A DNA stretch of 58,794 bases from Legionellales bacterium (GTDB lineage Bacteria > Pseudomonadota > Gammaproteobacteria > JAGOUN01). Below, piece by piece: positions 42,389-51,814 of the stretch (positions within the stretch are counted from its first letter, which is position 1; every line of letters starts with the position of its first letter). A model generated the notes under the pieces. It ran no database searches, was not told the origin of the DNA, and saw nothing but the letters and a program-made list of their open reading frames with translations. Both the position numbers and the translations under genes were made by a program. The DNA is taken from contig JAIXPZ010000011.1 in the NCBI GenBank assembly GCA_027486005.1, forward strand, positions 1 through 58,794, in the 5' to 3' direction.

Positions 42389-44566
42389 ATGCCAAAAAAT
42401 AAGCTGAAATATTCAAAATTTTTGCTCTTATTCGGCGTGATGTTGACGATAGCCCCAACAGATACTCTTGTGCCCTCGGCCGAAAATCCTAAAGAAGGCG
42501 TGGCAGCTGTTATGACCTGGTCGAGAGACCGTGTAAAAAACGCCGAAGCGTCATTTCAAAGCTTCGCCAAAATCACAAAAAACAAACGCCTCGCTTCACC
42601 CAATACCTGGGCAAAGGAAATTGTTTATCAGATCGTAGTCGACCGCTTCAATGACGGCGATCCAACGAACAACCAAAACAATATCGAAAATTTCCAAAGC
42701 GAGCATCAAAGCAATGATCTTGAAGGTATCAATAACTACCATCACGGTGGAGATTTAAAAGGCATTACCGAGCGCTTGGGTTATCTTTCTAAGCTGGGAG
42801 TCACGAGCTTGTGGATCACACCCATTTTGAAAAGTAGCAGTTCTTACCACGGTTATTGCACGCAAAATTTCGCTGAGTTGGATCCAGCTTTCGGCACCAA
42901 AAATGATTTGCGCCAATTGGTAACCGCCGCGCATCAGCTCGGTATCAAAGTTATTCTGGATATTGTAGTGAATCACATTTGCGACAACAACACTGATTAC
43001 AACGATCACGCCACGCCATTTAATTCAGCTTTCTTTAATCTCTGCGTGAGTGATTTGGGTCAAGAAGAATGGAATAACCCTACAGGTCTGGTGCGTGGCC
43101 AGCGCGAGTTAGAGTTCGGACCGACATTTTTCAAGCCATTGCGCAATCAAACCTTTTATAACCGCTGCGGGCATCTCGATGGAACGAGTAAAGCTTTTGG
43201 TCCACCCGCAATTTTTGGCGATTTTAGCTCGTCGATGTTCGACTTCAACACCCTGAATGGAGACTTCCAAGCAATCTTCATTGAATTACATAAATATTGG
43301 ATTGCTTACGCGGATGTCGATGGCTTCCGACTCGATGCTGCCAAGCACGTGACTCCAGATTTTGTCGGTAAGTTTTCGACCGAGATCCGTTCATACGCCG
43401 AGAGCATTGGTAAGAAAAACTTCTTCATCATCGGTGAAATCGTAGGTAGGACCGATTACGTAGCGCTCTACTTGGGCGACATGTACAGCGAAAATGGCGG
43501 AGGTCGTCCGCTAACCGTAAGCGAGATGCTGCCGAAAATTGAGAAAACGGCTTGGTCGCATGCCTACTTTCCTCATCCGGGCTTGAACGCTATCTACGAT
43601 TTCGGTCACTCCCATCGTATGCGTTCAGTATTTCAGGAGGAGCAAGGTTTATCGCCCCTAAATATCAAAAATTGGTTCTGGAAGGGCGACGAAGTCACCA
43701 ACGACAACGTTTCTGACCCTTTCTTGACGCTCGTAAAAAGCGGCAGCGATACCGCGACCAATTGGAACCTGATCGAAATACACGATTGGCCGCGTTTTTT
43801 GACCATAACTCATGACGAGTGGAAATTCCGCGCGGCACTGGGTTATCTGTTCACCACGCATGGCGTGCCCATTATTTACTACGGCATGGAGCAGGGCTTG
43901 GACGGCATGTGCAATTTCAACCAGACCGAAGTTAAAGACCCACGCGTTCGCAATCAGCTCGAGGGAGTTTGTCGCGACACTTCGTACGATAACCACACGC
44001 GTTATCGTCAGGATATGTTTATCACTGGTCCGTGGCGCTTAGGCAGTATCGTTAGGTCCAGCAACTTGGCCTATGATGTGAACCATCTAGCGCATATCGG
44101 CTATCAGCCAGGAGTGAAAGCACCTGCGGTCAACAACGACCCTTACCTCAACACCAAGCATGATCTTTATAACTATATGCGCAAGCTCATCGCGATCCGT
44201 AAATCGTGTAGCGCTTTGTCGGGTAGCGTGCCTTATTTCCGAGTCGCAAACAAAGAGTCAGGTTTGCTAGCATTCTCACGAGTTTCTGGAAGCAGCGAAG
44301 CTCTGGTTGTACTGAATTCTTCGGGCAAGACTTTTGATATTACCGATTTGAAAATCACGCCCGAGGTCAACGGCGCAAATTTCAACAAGAGTTATGTGAA
44401 TCTGTTGAACGCCAAAGAGCGTGGCACCGTCGTGCATGGTTGGGATGAGTCACCTCATCTCTCGTTCAAGGGTTACCAAGTGCTTCCACATTCAGTAGCA
44501 ATTTTCGTGCTCGAAGACAACATGCAACCCTTCAACAAAGACCTAGATACTTACCTTTGCATATAA
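42389..44566 (+). CDS. Secreted alpha-amylase family protein (GH13)
   Basis: A 725-residue protein from ATG 42389, with AGGAG 5 bases upstream; an in-frame ATG at 42287 would put 34 residues before the signal peptide. The signal is KYSKFLLLFGVMLTIAPTDTLVPSA. GH13 motifs are intact: DIVVNH, nucleophile Asp316 (DGFRLDAAKH), acid/base Glu350 (GEIVG) and Asp466 (EIHDWPRF). GVPIIYYGMEQGLDG and a C-terminal beta domain follow. It should hydrolyse starch or glycogen outside the cytoplasm. Third codon positions look richer in G/C than in neighbouring genes, which suggests recent transfer. Confidence 0.9.
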   Translation: MPKNKLKYSKFLLLFGVMLTIAPTDTLVPSAENPKEGVAAVMTWSRDRVKNAEASFQSFAKITKNKRLASPNTWAKEIVYQIVVDRFNDGDPTNNQNNIENFQSEHQSNDLEGINNYHHGGDLKGITERLGYLSKLGVTSLWITPILKSSSSYHGYCTQNFAELDPAFGTKNDLRQLVTAAHQLGIKVILDIVVNHICDNNTDYNDHATPFNSAFFNLCVSDLGQEEWNNPTGLVRGQRELEFGPTFFKPLRNQTFYNRCGHLDGTSKAFGPPAIFGDFSSSMFDFNTLNGDFQAIFIELHKYWIAYADVDGFRLDAAKHVTPDFVGKFSTEIRSYAESIGKKNFFIIGEIVGRTDYVALYLGDMYSENGGGRPLTVSEMLPKIEKTAWSHAYFPHPGLNAIYDFGHSHRMRSVFQEEQGLSPLNIKNWFWKGDEVTNDNVSDPFLTLVKSGSDTATNWNLIEIHDWPRFLTITHDEWKFRAALGYLFTTHGVPIIYYGMEQGLDGMCNFNQTEVKDPRVRNQLEGVCRDTSYDNHTRYRQDMFITGPWRLGSIVRSSNLAYDVNHLAHIGYQPGVKAPAVNNDPYLNTKHDLYNYMRKLIAIRKSCSALSGSVPYFRVANKESGLLAFSRVSGSSEALVVLNSSGKTFDITDLKITPEVNGANFNKSYVNLLNAKERGTVVHGWDESPHLSFKGYQVLPHSVAIFVLEDNMQPFNKDLDTYLCI

Positions 44567-44642
44567 AATATCGTGCAATATTTTGCAGAAAAGGGTCGTC
44601 TTACCCCACTTTAGTAGACACGTAAATTTGATAAACTACGAG

Positions 44643-45473
44643 TTAATAAGAAGGTGTAATATATTCCTTTGCCGATTGTGCAGAAGCACTTTGAGGGTAT
44701 TCCTTCACCAACTGCGCAAGCCATTCTTGCGCTTTAGCATCATTCCCTAGTCGTTGATTAATAATTCCTAATTTCAAAAGAGCATCTGGCACTTTATTTG
44801 ACTGCGGATACTGCTTCACTACGACTTGTAAATAATTAAGCGATTCAGGATAGTTTTGTAGATGAGCTTCTAACTCAGCTAGCCAGTAATTCGCATTGGC
44901 TGCATAACGTCCATCTGGGTAAATCTTCAAATAAGCAATAAATGCATCAACTGCATCAGAGTATGCCTTTGAAGAAACTAAACTATAAGCAGCATCATAG
45001 GTTTTTTTTTCTTGATCTTCAGCCGTTACTGGTTGAACCGCCGCGTTTACTTTTACAGGAGCTACTACAGCAGATGCAACAGGCTTTGGCTTCGTTGCCA
45101 CAGGAACAGGCACTGGAGCTGCCGCTAATTTCTTATTCAAAATCAGAAACTGTTGCGCTTGCTCTGTTTGTGACTGCTTTAATGCATGTTGCAATTCATC
45201 AACGCGCCCTTGTAACTGCTGAACTTCTTGTTCTAATGTATTTATTTTTGTTAGCAAATCATCGTTAATGCCTTGGCTTTTTTGTGCAGCACTTTGAGAT
45301 GCGTTAACCCTAGGCTCTGGTGCAGCGACAGGCCCACCAGAAGCCAAATAACCACTACCTTCCTGCGAAGATGACGACGAAGCGTCATCTGCGTCAGTCA
45401 CTTGAGGCAGCGCGAAAGAAATTTGCGCTGCACATAAAGCTGATAATGTTATAAGAATAGGCTTAATTCTCAT
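44643..45473 (-). CDS. cpoB: Cell division coordinator CpoB (YbgF)
   Basis: A 276-residue periplasmic protein: signal peptide (ITLSALCAAQISFA), coiled coil at about residues 73-112 (LLTKINTLEQEVQQLQGRVDELQHALKQ), a Pro/Ala/Val-rich linker and C-terminal TPR repeats (AYSLVSSKAYSDAVDAFIAYLKIYP and following). CpoB links TolA with the peptidoglycan synthase PBP1B. The gene overlaps the end of pal by 11 bp and closes the tol-pal cluster. Confidence 0.93.
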   Translation of the reverse strand: MRIKPILITLSALCAAQISFALPQVTDADDASSSSSQEGSGYLASGGPVAAPEPRVNASQSAAQKSQGINDDLLTKINTLEQEVQQLQGRVDELQHALKQSQTEQAQQFLILNKKLAAAPVPVPVATKPKPVASAVVAPVKVNAAVQPVTAEDQEKKTYDAAYSLVSSKAYSDAVDAFIAYLKIYPDGRYAANANYWLAELEAHLQNYPESLNYLQVVVKQYPQSNKVPDALLKLGIINQRLGNDAKAQEWLAQLVKEYPQSASAQSAKEYITPSY

Positions 45474-46014
45474 ACGTTAAATCCACCCGTCGATTTTCTT
45501 GGTACGCTTGTTCAGAATCACCAAAAGATACTGGCTTTTCTTCACCATAACTCACCAATTGAATTTGAGCCTTGCTCGCACCATTCAACAGCATGAGATC
45601 TTCAACACTTTGAGCACGACGCCAGCCTAACGCAATATTGTACTCACGACTTCCACGAGCATCAGTGTTTCCAGCTAACAAAACATGCTTGCTAGAATTG
45701 CTTGCAAGATAATGTGCTTGAGCAATGACAGCTTGTTTATCAGCAGGCAAAATATCTGCACTGTCATAAGAGAAGTGATAGGTTTTCACTGCAATCAATT
45801 CTTCGGTCGTCATCGGCTTACCATCTGCGCCCATTAATCCGCCATGCTCGCCTAAACCTTGGCCATTCAAAACACCTGCGTCAACATCACCGCCTTCATA
45901 GCCAGAACCTGCTCCATTTTCACCCACAGTACGATTGCGATGACTAGAACACGCTGCCAACGCCATAATGCTTACAGCAATAACACTCATACTTACAATT
46001 TTTTTCAACTTCAT
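45463..46014 (-). CDS. pal: Peptidoglycan-associated lipoprotein Pal
   Basis: A 183-residue lipoprotein with lipobox ALAAC (Cys22) and an OmpA-like peptidoglycan-binding domain: YHFSYDSADILPADKQAV, GNTDARGSREYNIALGWRRAQSV and SYGEEKPVSFGDSEQAYQENRRVDL. It anchors the outer membrane to the wall and binds TolB. A Gly-rich linker (residues 33-60) precedes the domain. It follows tolB after 33 bp. Confidence 0.96.
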   Translation of the reverse strand: MKLKKIVSMSVIAVSIMALAACSSHRNRTVGENGAGSGYEGGDVDAGVLNGQGLGEHGGLMGADGKPMTTEELIAVKTYHFSYDSADILPADKQAVIAQAHYLASNSSKHVLLAGNTDARGSREYNIALGWRRAQSVEDLMLLNGASKAQIQLVSYGEEKPVSFGDSEQAYQENRRVDLTYEN

Positions 46015-46047
46015 TACCTTACCCTCTCTTTTAAAAAAATGATTATA

Positions 46048-47370
46048 TTACTTAGACCATGCAGGTTCTAGCACATTACCTTCACTCGCAGGCAGTTTAA
46101 GATTAATTTGCCCATCAACTGAAACAATCGCTAAAACATGCTTATTTCCTGTGTGAGTTGCATACAAAATTAATTTTCCATTAGGCGAAAACTTAGGAGA
46201 TTCATCTTCATTGTCTCGTGTTAAGACTTGAAAATGGTCTGTGTCTAAATTTTGCACTGCAACATTAAACCCACTTTTGCTATCCCTATGTAATACTGCC
46301 ATTTGTTTACCATCAGGAGAAATACTGGCACTTGCATTGTAATCTCCAACATACGTCAAACGTTCAACGCTTTTTGTTGCAAAAGAATACTCATAAATCT
46401 GCGGGCTACCGCCACGATTTGATGTAAATACTAAACTACGGCCATCTGGCATATAACACGGCTCAGTATCAATGGAATAACCCTCAGTCAATCGTGTCAC
46501 TTCACGACTGGTCAAATCAATAACGTAAAGTTTAGCAGATCCTGTTTGAGAAGACACGAACGCCAATTGCTTGCCATTTGGCGACCAAGTCGGCGCACCA
46601 TTAATTCCTGCAAGAGCAGTGACCTGCTGTAATGCGCCTGTTTGTATATTTGCCACAAAAATGGCAGGTAATTTTTTCTGGAAAGAAACAAAAGCAATCT
46701 GTTGACCGTCAGGTGACCAAGCAGGCGACATCATAGGTTGATTCGAATTAGCTGCCGAGCGTGCATTATGACCATCATAATCCGCCACCATCAAATGATA
46801 ATCAGGTTGCGTAGGTGTTTTCCCAGGTTGAGCTAAAATATATGCAATTTTCGAAGAAAAAACACCAGGCCCGCCCAATAATGCCTGGTACACTTCATCA
46901 CTTATTTTGTGCCCTAAACGCCTTAACTGACTTCTCTCCACAGTATATGTCTTAGTTAAAAGCACAGAGGAGGGTAATACTTTATCAGCGCTCTGCCCTT
47001 TATAAAGATTCACCAAACTCATTTCAACACGATATTGATTAGATCCTTCAGAGGAAATTTTTCCCACCAACACATATTGTGCTGCCAATCCGCGCCAACG
47101 TGATACTTGAATTTCTCCTACACTCGTCGGGTTCTGCGGCAAATTAGCTCCTGTTAATACAGAAAACTCACCGCTATTGGTTAAGTCATGAACGACAACG
47201 GCAGAAACCTGCAGCTCTTCAGGCAAGGTCTCAACATTGTTAAACGGCACAATTGCAATAGGCAAAGCAGAGCGAACACCGCGCGTGAGCTCGAGATTTA
47301 ATAATGCTTGGGCTGGCATGAATGACAATGCCAAAAAAAATAGCGCACATGTTTTTAAAAAAATTTTCAT
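46048..47370 (-). CDS. tolB: Tol-Pal system protein TolB
   Basis: A 440-residue periplasmic protein: signal peptide (FFLALSFMPAQA), an N-terminal alpha/beta domain, then a six-bladed propeller of WD40-like beta repeats. These show as repeated MSPAWSPDGQQIAFVS, PTWSPNGKQLAFVS and PKFSPNGKLILYAT. TolB binds Pal and releases it to TolA-driven mobility. Its place between tolA and pal is conserved. Confidence 0.96.
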   Translation of the reverse strand: MKIFLKTCALFFLALSFMPAQALLNLELTRGVRSALPIAIVPFNNVETLPEELQVSAVVVHDLTNSGEFSVLTGANLPQNPTSVGEIQVSRWRGLAAQYVLVGKISSEGSNQYRVEMSLVNLYKGQSADKVLPSSVLLTKTYTVERSQLRRLGHKISDEVYQALLGGPGVFSSKIAYILAQPGKTPTQPDYHLMVADYDGHNARSAANSNQPMMSPAWSPDGQQIAFVSFQKKLPAIFVANIQTGALQQVTALAGINGAPTWSPNGKQLAFVSSQTGSAKLYVIDLTSREVTRLTEGYSIDTEPCYMPDGRSLVFTSNRGGSPQIYEYSFATKSVERLTYVGDYNASASISPDGKQMAVLHRDSKSGFNVAVQNLDTDHFQVLTRDNEDESPKFSPNGKLILYATHTGNKHVLAIVSVDGQINLKLPASEGNVLEPAWSK

Positions 47371-47442
47371 TTTGAATACCTCTTATATATTATGTCGCTA
47401 TTGCCGTATTGTATCGCATATGTTAGGAATAGATATCTCTTG

Positions 47443-48363
47443 CTAAATCTCAACAAACTGCTCTGGTTTTAACGTTAAACTAAACTGTTTAAATAACGCT
47501 GCTGCATCCGCATCACCTGGCATCGGCAAGGGTGATGCCTTATACACTGCTGCTACCGCTGATTGGTCAAGCAATGCATTACCACTTCCTTTCACCACTT
47601 GTACATTCATCACTTGCCCAGAAGCCCCTAAGGTGATCACTAATTGACACGCAAGCTTCGGATCCGTTCCAGGGGGGACCAACCAATTTTTAGAAATGGC
47701 TTCTAAAATCAATCCTTTATATTGATCCACCACCCCATTAATCGCTTCTGATCGTTGCTGCGCAATTGCAGCTTGTTTCGTGGCAATTTGCTTCTGCAAT
47801 GCTGCGGCTGCTTCATACTGTTGTTTTTGTTTGGCCGCTTTCGCTTCATCATCTTTTTGTTTATTTAACTTAGCCGCCTCTTCTTCTGCTGCTTTAGCTT
47901 TCTTCAATTTTTCAGCGGCGACTTTTTGTTCTTCTTTCAATGCTGCCAATTTTTTTTGCTCAGCAGCCTGTTTTTCCTTCAATACTCCAAGTGCTTTTGC
48001 ATCATCAATTTTTTCCTGTTCGGCTTTTTTCAGTTCAAGCTCATGTTGTTGCTTAAGCTCTTCCAAAGCTTTTTGTTCTGCAATACGTTTTGCTTCAACT
48101 GCCTTGGCCTGGTCTTCTATTTTCTTTTGTTGTGCTATTAGCGCTTGTTGCTGTTGAATTTTTTCATCTTTAAGTTGTTTAACGATGGCTTCGACCTGCG
48201 TGCTCTCTATCGCCGTCGCATGTACAATTTTTTCGCCTTTATTGACAATCAATGGCTGTGAAGATTTGCTCATATTCAGAAACAAAAAAGAAAACAACAC
48301 ACCATGGAGAACGAGAGACAACAAAAAAGCCGGTGACTGTCGAATCCGATGAAACATATGCAT
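47443..48363 (-). CDS. tolA: Tol-Pal system protein TolA
   Basis: A 306-residue inner-membrane protein. One membrane helix (PAFLLSLVLHGVLFSFLFL) precedes a Lys/Ala/Glu/Gln-rich helical rod at residues ~55-205 and a compact C-terminal domain (YKGLILEAISKNWLVPPGTDPKLACQLVITLGASGQVMNVQV). TolA transmits the TolQR motor force to the outer membrane during constriction. It follows tolR with 1 bp between. Confidence 0.93.
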   Translation of the reverse strand: MHMFHRIRQSPAFLLSLVLHGVLFSFLFLNMSKSSQPLIVNKGEKIVHATAIESTQVEAIVKQLKDEKIQQQQALIAQQKKIEDQAKAVEAKRIAEQKALEELKQQHELELKKAEQEKIDDAKALGVLKEKQAAEQKKLAALKEEQKVAAEKLKKAKAAEEEAAKLNKQKDDEAKAAKQKQQYEAAAALQKQIATKQAAIAQQRSEAINGVVDQYKGLILEAISKNWLVPPGTDPKLACQLVITLGASGQVMNVQVVKGSGNALLDQSAVAAVYKASPLPMPGDADAAALFKQFSLTLKPEQFVEI

Positions 48364-48364
48364 A

Positions 48365-48811
48365 CTAAGCTTCTTCCTTCGCAGGAGTTTCGGTAATTAA
48401 GCCAATATTTTCAGCGCCCGCTTGTTGTAAAAGTGTCATTGCCACCACAACCTTACCGTAATCAACAGCGCTATCGCCGCGTACAAATACTTGGCGTGAA
48501 GTGCCTGCTTCTTTTGCTAAAGCTAAATTCGCTGAAACCAAATTCATCAACGCACGCGCAGCCATCGCTTGGTTCGGCTTATCCGCCACATTCAAATAAT
48601 ACAACCCTTCTTTATCAACAGAGACAATAATTGGCTCTTGATGTTTTTCAGCAATTGCATTGGCTTTCGCTTTAGGCAAGTTCACTTTTACACCCTCGGT
48701 CAACAAAGGCGTCGTAATCATAAAAATCACCAGCAACACCAACATCACATCAATATAAGGAACGACATTGATTTCGGACATCGGTCTTTTTTTGACAACC
48801 CTAGGCTTCAT
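48365..48811 (-). CDS. tolR: Tol-Pal system protein TolR
   Basis: A 148-residue ExbD/TolR family protein. One membrane helix contains the proton-path Asp (INVVPYIDVMLVLLVIFMIT), followed by TPLLTEGVKVNLPKA, a conserved family stretch, and the periplasmic domain (VFVRGDSAVDYGKVVVAM). It forms the motor with TolQ. Its start lies 11 bp inside tolQ. Confidence 0.95.
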   Translation of the reverse strand: MKPRVVKKRPMSEINVVPYIDVMLVLLVIFMITTPLLTEGVKVNLPKAKANAIAEKHQEPIIVSVDKEGLYYLNVADKPNQAMAARALMNLVSANLALAKEAGTSRQVFVRGDSAVDYGKVVVAMTLLQQAGAENIGLITETPAKEEA

Positions 48812-49511
48812 AATTCATTCCACTCTCTTGTGCATTTAGCTCTGAATAAAGTGCTTGATGCAATAACAAAGAAAAACGATCTTCAAATTGATCAAAATGT
48901 TCCGAAAGTTGATTCACTTTATTTGAAAAAAAGTTATACGCTAATACTGCAGGTATCGCTGCAAACAACCCCACTGCCGTTGCTACCAAAGCTTCTGCAA
49001 TTCCTGGCGCCACCATTGCGATGGTCACTTGCTCTGCTGATGAAAGACTATGAAATGCCGTCATAATTCCCCATACAGTACCAAATAAGCCAACATAAGG
49101 GCTCACTGAGCCAATACTAGCTAATACTGATAAACTTTTTTCTAATTTCAATACTTCACGCGCATGCGCTACTTTCATTGCACGCTCTGAGCTTTCCATA
49201 ATAAACGCTCGATCACGCTGTGCTATTTTTCTCACGCGCAAAAACTCACTAAAACCCGCTAGAAAAACATGCTCGATTCCAGCATTAAATTTCGTGGTCT
49301 TTTTTATTTCCTGATAAAAAGCAGTCAAATCTTTTGCTTTCCAAATTTTCGCATCAAATTTATTCATCAAACGTTCGACTTTTTTATAAAAGCTACGTCG
49401 TTGAAATATAAAGGTCCACGACATAACGGAAGCCGCCATCAATATCAATAAGACACTTTTTACGATTGGACTTGCTTGCCAAAAGTATTGCATTACACCA
49501 CCAGTTTCCAT
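48801..49511 (-). CDS. tolQ: Tol-Pal system protein TolQ
   Basis: A 236-residue MotA/TolQ/ExbB proton channel with three membrane helices. The conserved part is IGSVSPYVGLFGTVWGIMTAFHSL and PGIAEALVATAVGLFAAIPAVLAYN. It is the ring of the TolQR motor that powers outer-membrane constriction. The ybgC thioesterase gene that commonly precedes tolQ is absent; ruvB lies 3 bp upstream. Confidence 0.96.
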   Translation of the reverse strand: METGGVMQYFWQASPIVKSVLLILMAASVMSWTFIFQRRSFYKKVERLMNKFDAKIWKAKDLTAFYQEIKKTTKFNAGIEHVFLAGFSEFLRVRKIAQRDRAFIMESSERAMKVAHAREVLKLEKSLSVLASIGSVSPYVGLFGTVWGIMTAFHSLSSAEQVTIAMVAPGIAEALVATAVGLFAAIPAVLAYNFFSNKVNQLSEHFDQFEDRFSLLLHQALYSELNAQESGMNYEA

Positions 49512-49514
49512 TTT

Positions 49515-50549
49515 TTACTCCACGTTTGTATTAAGTTGCGCAGGCACGGTTAAACCAAAATGCAAATAGGCATGCTTGGTAGCAATACGCCCACGCGATG
49601 TTCTCATCATATAACCACTTTGAATTAAGAACGGTTCAATTACGTCTTCAATTGTGCCGCGTTCTTCGCCAATCGCCGCAGCCAAACTATCCACGCCCAC
49701 CGGGCCACCATCGAATTTTTCTATTAAAGCTAATAATAGCTTTCTATCCATGATGTCGAAACCTTCTTTGTCCACATCTAACAATTCCAGTGCTTCATTC
49801 GCTACTTGTTGATTAATCACTCCATTGGCTCGAACTTGCGCAAAATCACGTACCCGCCTGAGTAATCGATTGGCAATTCTTGGGGTGCCTCGGGCGCGCT
49901 TTGCAAGCTCATGAGCCCCTAACTCTTCAATCACGACGCCTAATATACTGGAAGAACGCACGACAATACGAGTTAAATCAACGACGTTATAAAATTCTAA
50001 TCGTTGCACAATACCAAAGCGATCCCGTAATGGTGACGTTAATAATCCTGCACGTGTGGTTGCTCCGACTAAAGTAAATGGCGGCAAATCCAGTTTAATT
50101 GAGCGTGCTGCAGGACCTTCGCCAATCATAATATCAAGCTGGTAATCCTCCATTGCCGGATAAAGTATTTCCTCTACCACAGGACTCAAACGATGAATTT
50201 CATCGATGAATAATACATCATGTGGGGCTAAATTAGTCAATAACGCGGCTAAATCTCCCGCTCGTTCTAGCACAGGGCCTGAAGTACTCTTAACTGCAAC
50301 ACCCATTTCGTGCGCAATGATATTGGCAAGGGTTGTTTTGCCCAGTCCAGGCGGGCCAAAAATCAAGGTGTGATCTAAAGGATCTTTTCGTTGACGCGCG
50401 GCGTCGATAAAGACTTGCATCTGATCACGCACATGGGGCTGACCAACATAATCTTGTAATAATCGAGGGCGTAATGAAGTTTCAATCACTACATCTTCAG
50501 GTTGATCTGTCGACGCTACGATTCTTTCATCGCCAAAATGTTTACTCAT
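49515..50549 (-). CDS. ruvB: Holliday junction helicase RuvB
   Basis: A 344-residue AAA+ motor that drives branch migration. Walker A is [11 protein letters not shown], Walker [10 protein letters not shown], sensor 1 [20 protein letters not shown], followed by the C-terminal winged helix ([13 protein letters not shown]). It follows ruvA after 2 bp and precedes tolQ. Length and motifs are normal. Confidence 0.98.
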   Translation of the reverse strand: MSKHFGDERIVASTDQPEDVVIETSLRPRLLQDYVGQPHVRDQMQVFIDAARQRKDPLDHTLIFGPPGLGKTTLANIIAHEMGVAVKSTSGPVLERAGDLAALLTNLAPHDVLFIDEIHRLSPVVEEILYPAMEDYQLDIMIGEGPAARSIKLDLPPFTLVGATTRAGLLTSPLRDRFGIVQRLEFYNVVDLTRIVVRSSSILGVVIEELGAHELAKRARGTPRIANRLLRRVRDFAQVRANGVINQQVANEALELLDVDKEGFDIMDRKLLLALIEKFDGGPVGVDSLAAAIGEERGTIEDVIEPFLIQSGYMMRTSRGRIATKHAYLHFGLTVPAQLNTNVE

Positions 50550-50551
50550 TG

Positions 50552-51163
50552 TTATGCCATCACCTTTTGTAAAGTCTGCCGAATAATGGCTTCACAGCTC
50601 AAACCTGTCGTTTCTAATTGCGCTACCGCACGACTGGCTTCAGCAGGTTTATAACCCAAAGCAACAAGAGCGCTGATCGCTTCTTGCAAGGCAGCGCCTG
50701 CTGGCACTGATGATGAAATCGGTATTGAATGACTGGTTGAGTTTCCAAGCGCAAAAGGATCAGCCAATCGATCACGCATTTCAATTAATAGACGTTCAGC
50801 GGTTTTTTTGCCCACCCCAGGAATGCGTGTCAAACTGACGCTATCGCCTTGATTAATACATGACACAAATGCTTGTGGTTCAAAGTTAGACAAGATGGTC
50901 AATGCAAGCTTTGGTCCAACGCCATTCACTTTAATCAAGGTACGAAATAAAATTCTTTCACGCTCTTCGGCAAAACCATATAATAAATGCACATCTTCAC
51001 GCACGACTTGGTGGGTATATAAAATCACTTCTTGGCCCAATTCAGGCAGACGATAAAAGGTGTTCATTGGTGCTTCTAATTCATAGCCAATACCACTGTT
51101 CAATTCAATGACAAGCCAAGGCGCACGCTTTTCAATCAGCACTCCTCGTAATCGACCAATCAT
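50552..51163 (-). CDS. ruvA: Holliday junction DNA helicase subunit RuvA
   Basis: A 203-residue junction-binding protein with an N-terminal OB domain ([28 protein letters not shown]), helix-hairpin-helix motifs ([33 protein letters not shown]) and the small domain III that contacts RuvB. The ribosome site (TAGGAG) and ATG lie inside a detached copy of the ruvC 3' end. If that copy were still attached to ruvC, the ruvC stop would overlap this start as ATGA. Confidence 0.97.
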   Translation of the reverse strand: MIGRLRGVLIEKRAPWLVIELNSGIGYELEAPMNTFYRLPELGQEVILYTHQVVREDVHLLYGFAEERERILFRTLIKVNGVGPKLALTILSNFEPQAFVSCINQGDSVSLTRIPGVGKKTAERLLIEMRDRLADPFALGNSTSHSIPISSSVPAGAALQEAISALVALGYKPAEASRAVAQLETTGLSCEAIIRQTLQKVMA

Positions 51164-51197
51164 CGTAATCTCCTATAACGCATTTTTACCGCAACGC
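51162..51197. repeat. Detached copy of the ruvC 3' end, next to ruvA
   Basis: 36 bp identical to 51817-51852 except one base. On the minus strand it encodes the end of RuvC ([10 protein letters not shown]) and then TGA, which overlaps the ruvA ATG. It supplies the ruvA ribosome site. Confidence 0.95.
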
Positions 51198-51217
51198 TCT
51201 TTACAATGTAACGATGC

Positions 51218-51472
51218 TCACTCTAGTATCCATTCGCCTTTCTTTTTTATTTCAGCATACATAGCATCAGGAGCAAGATCGAGCTCTCCAGGCCAAGTAA
51301 CAACACCGTTATCGAGAAATACGAGATTAAAAAAAGCTTGGTCTTTTAATGAATCAAACACACCTGTTAAATGAGAAAATTTAAAACGCACAGTACCCTC
51401 TAGACCATCTGCAAATTTAACTTTGAGTCTAAGATGATCTTGTAATTGTACCGTAACGACATCCCAATACAT
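51218..51472 (-). CDS. DUF2442 family protein
   Basis: An 84-residue protein matching the DUF2442 pattern: YWDVVTVQLQDHLRLKVKFADGLEGTV, FDSLKDQAFFNLVFLDNGVVTWPGELDLAPDAMY. The function is not established. It follows a DUF4160 gene by 11 bp, a recurrent pairing that resembles a toxin-antitoxin operon. The pair is set between ruvC and ruvA and flanked by two copies of the ruvC 3' end. Confidence 0.83.
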   Translation of the reverse strand: MYWDVVTVQLQDHLRLKVKFADGLEGTVRFKFSHLTGVFDSLKDQAFFNLVFLDNGVVTWPGELDLAPDAMYAEIKKKGEWILE

Positions 51473-51483
51473 TTACCTTTCCT

Positions 51484-51744
51484 TCATTTCAACGGAGCTA
51501 TTTTTTTAGGCATAGTTTTTTGGATACATAACTCCCAATCTTCAATAAGCTCATTTTGGTGTAACTCGGCCCAATCCAAAATGAGATCAAGTGCACGCCG
51601 CGGGAGATCTCCTTCTGTCATTTTCAACTCATTAATATCAATAATACCTTTATATTCACCATAACGAGCGTGGAAATGTGGCGGCGGATGATCATCCCAA
51701 AACATTTGAATGACAATACCATAAAAAACACTAATTGTTGGCAC
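51484..51744 (-). CDS. DUF4160 family protein
   Basis: An 86-residue protein with the DUF4160 pattern: PTISVFYGIVIQMFWDDHPPPHFHARYGEYKG, then GDLPRRALDLILDWAELHQNELIEDWE. The His-rich HPPPHFHARY segment might bind metal. I choose GTG 51744, which has GGAGG at a good distance; the ATG at 51756 lies within that ribosome site. The function is unknown; a role as half of a toxin-antitoxin-like pair with the DUF2442 protein is inferred. Confidence 0.83.
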   Translation of the reverse strand: MPTISVFYGIVIQMFWDDHPPPHFHARYGEYKGIIDINELKMTEGDLPRRALDLILDWAELHQNELIEDWELCIQKTMPKKIAPLK

Positions 51745-51814
51745 CAAAACCTCCATTTATCAAGAAAAATAGAAGCATCATGATAATACTACTAAGCTGA
51801 ATATTTATTCAACA

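Noticed and set aside
44565-44584. AAAATAT/ATATTTT hairpin at the amylase stop as a terminator
   Set aside because: AT-only stem and no T-run; too weak to list as a terminator.
44600-44640. ACCCCACTTTAGTAGACA-like sequence as an IS end
   Set aside because: It resembles some IS inverted repeats, but no partner end or transposase fragment was found.
47780-48157. Plus-strand open frame rich in Cys, Phe and Ser
   Set aside because: It is the antisense image of the Lys/Ala/Glu-rich tolA rod; the composition follows from those codons.
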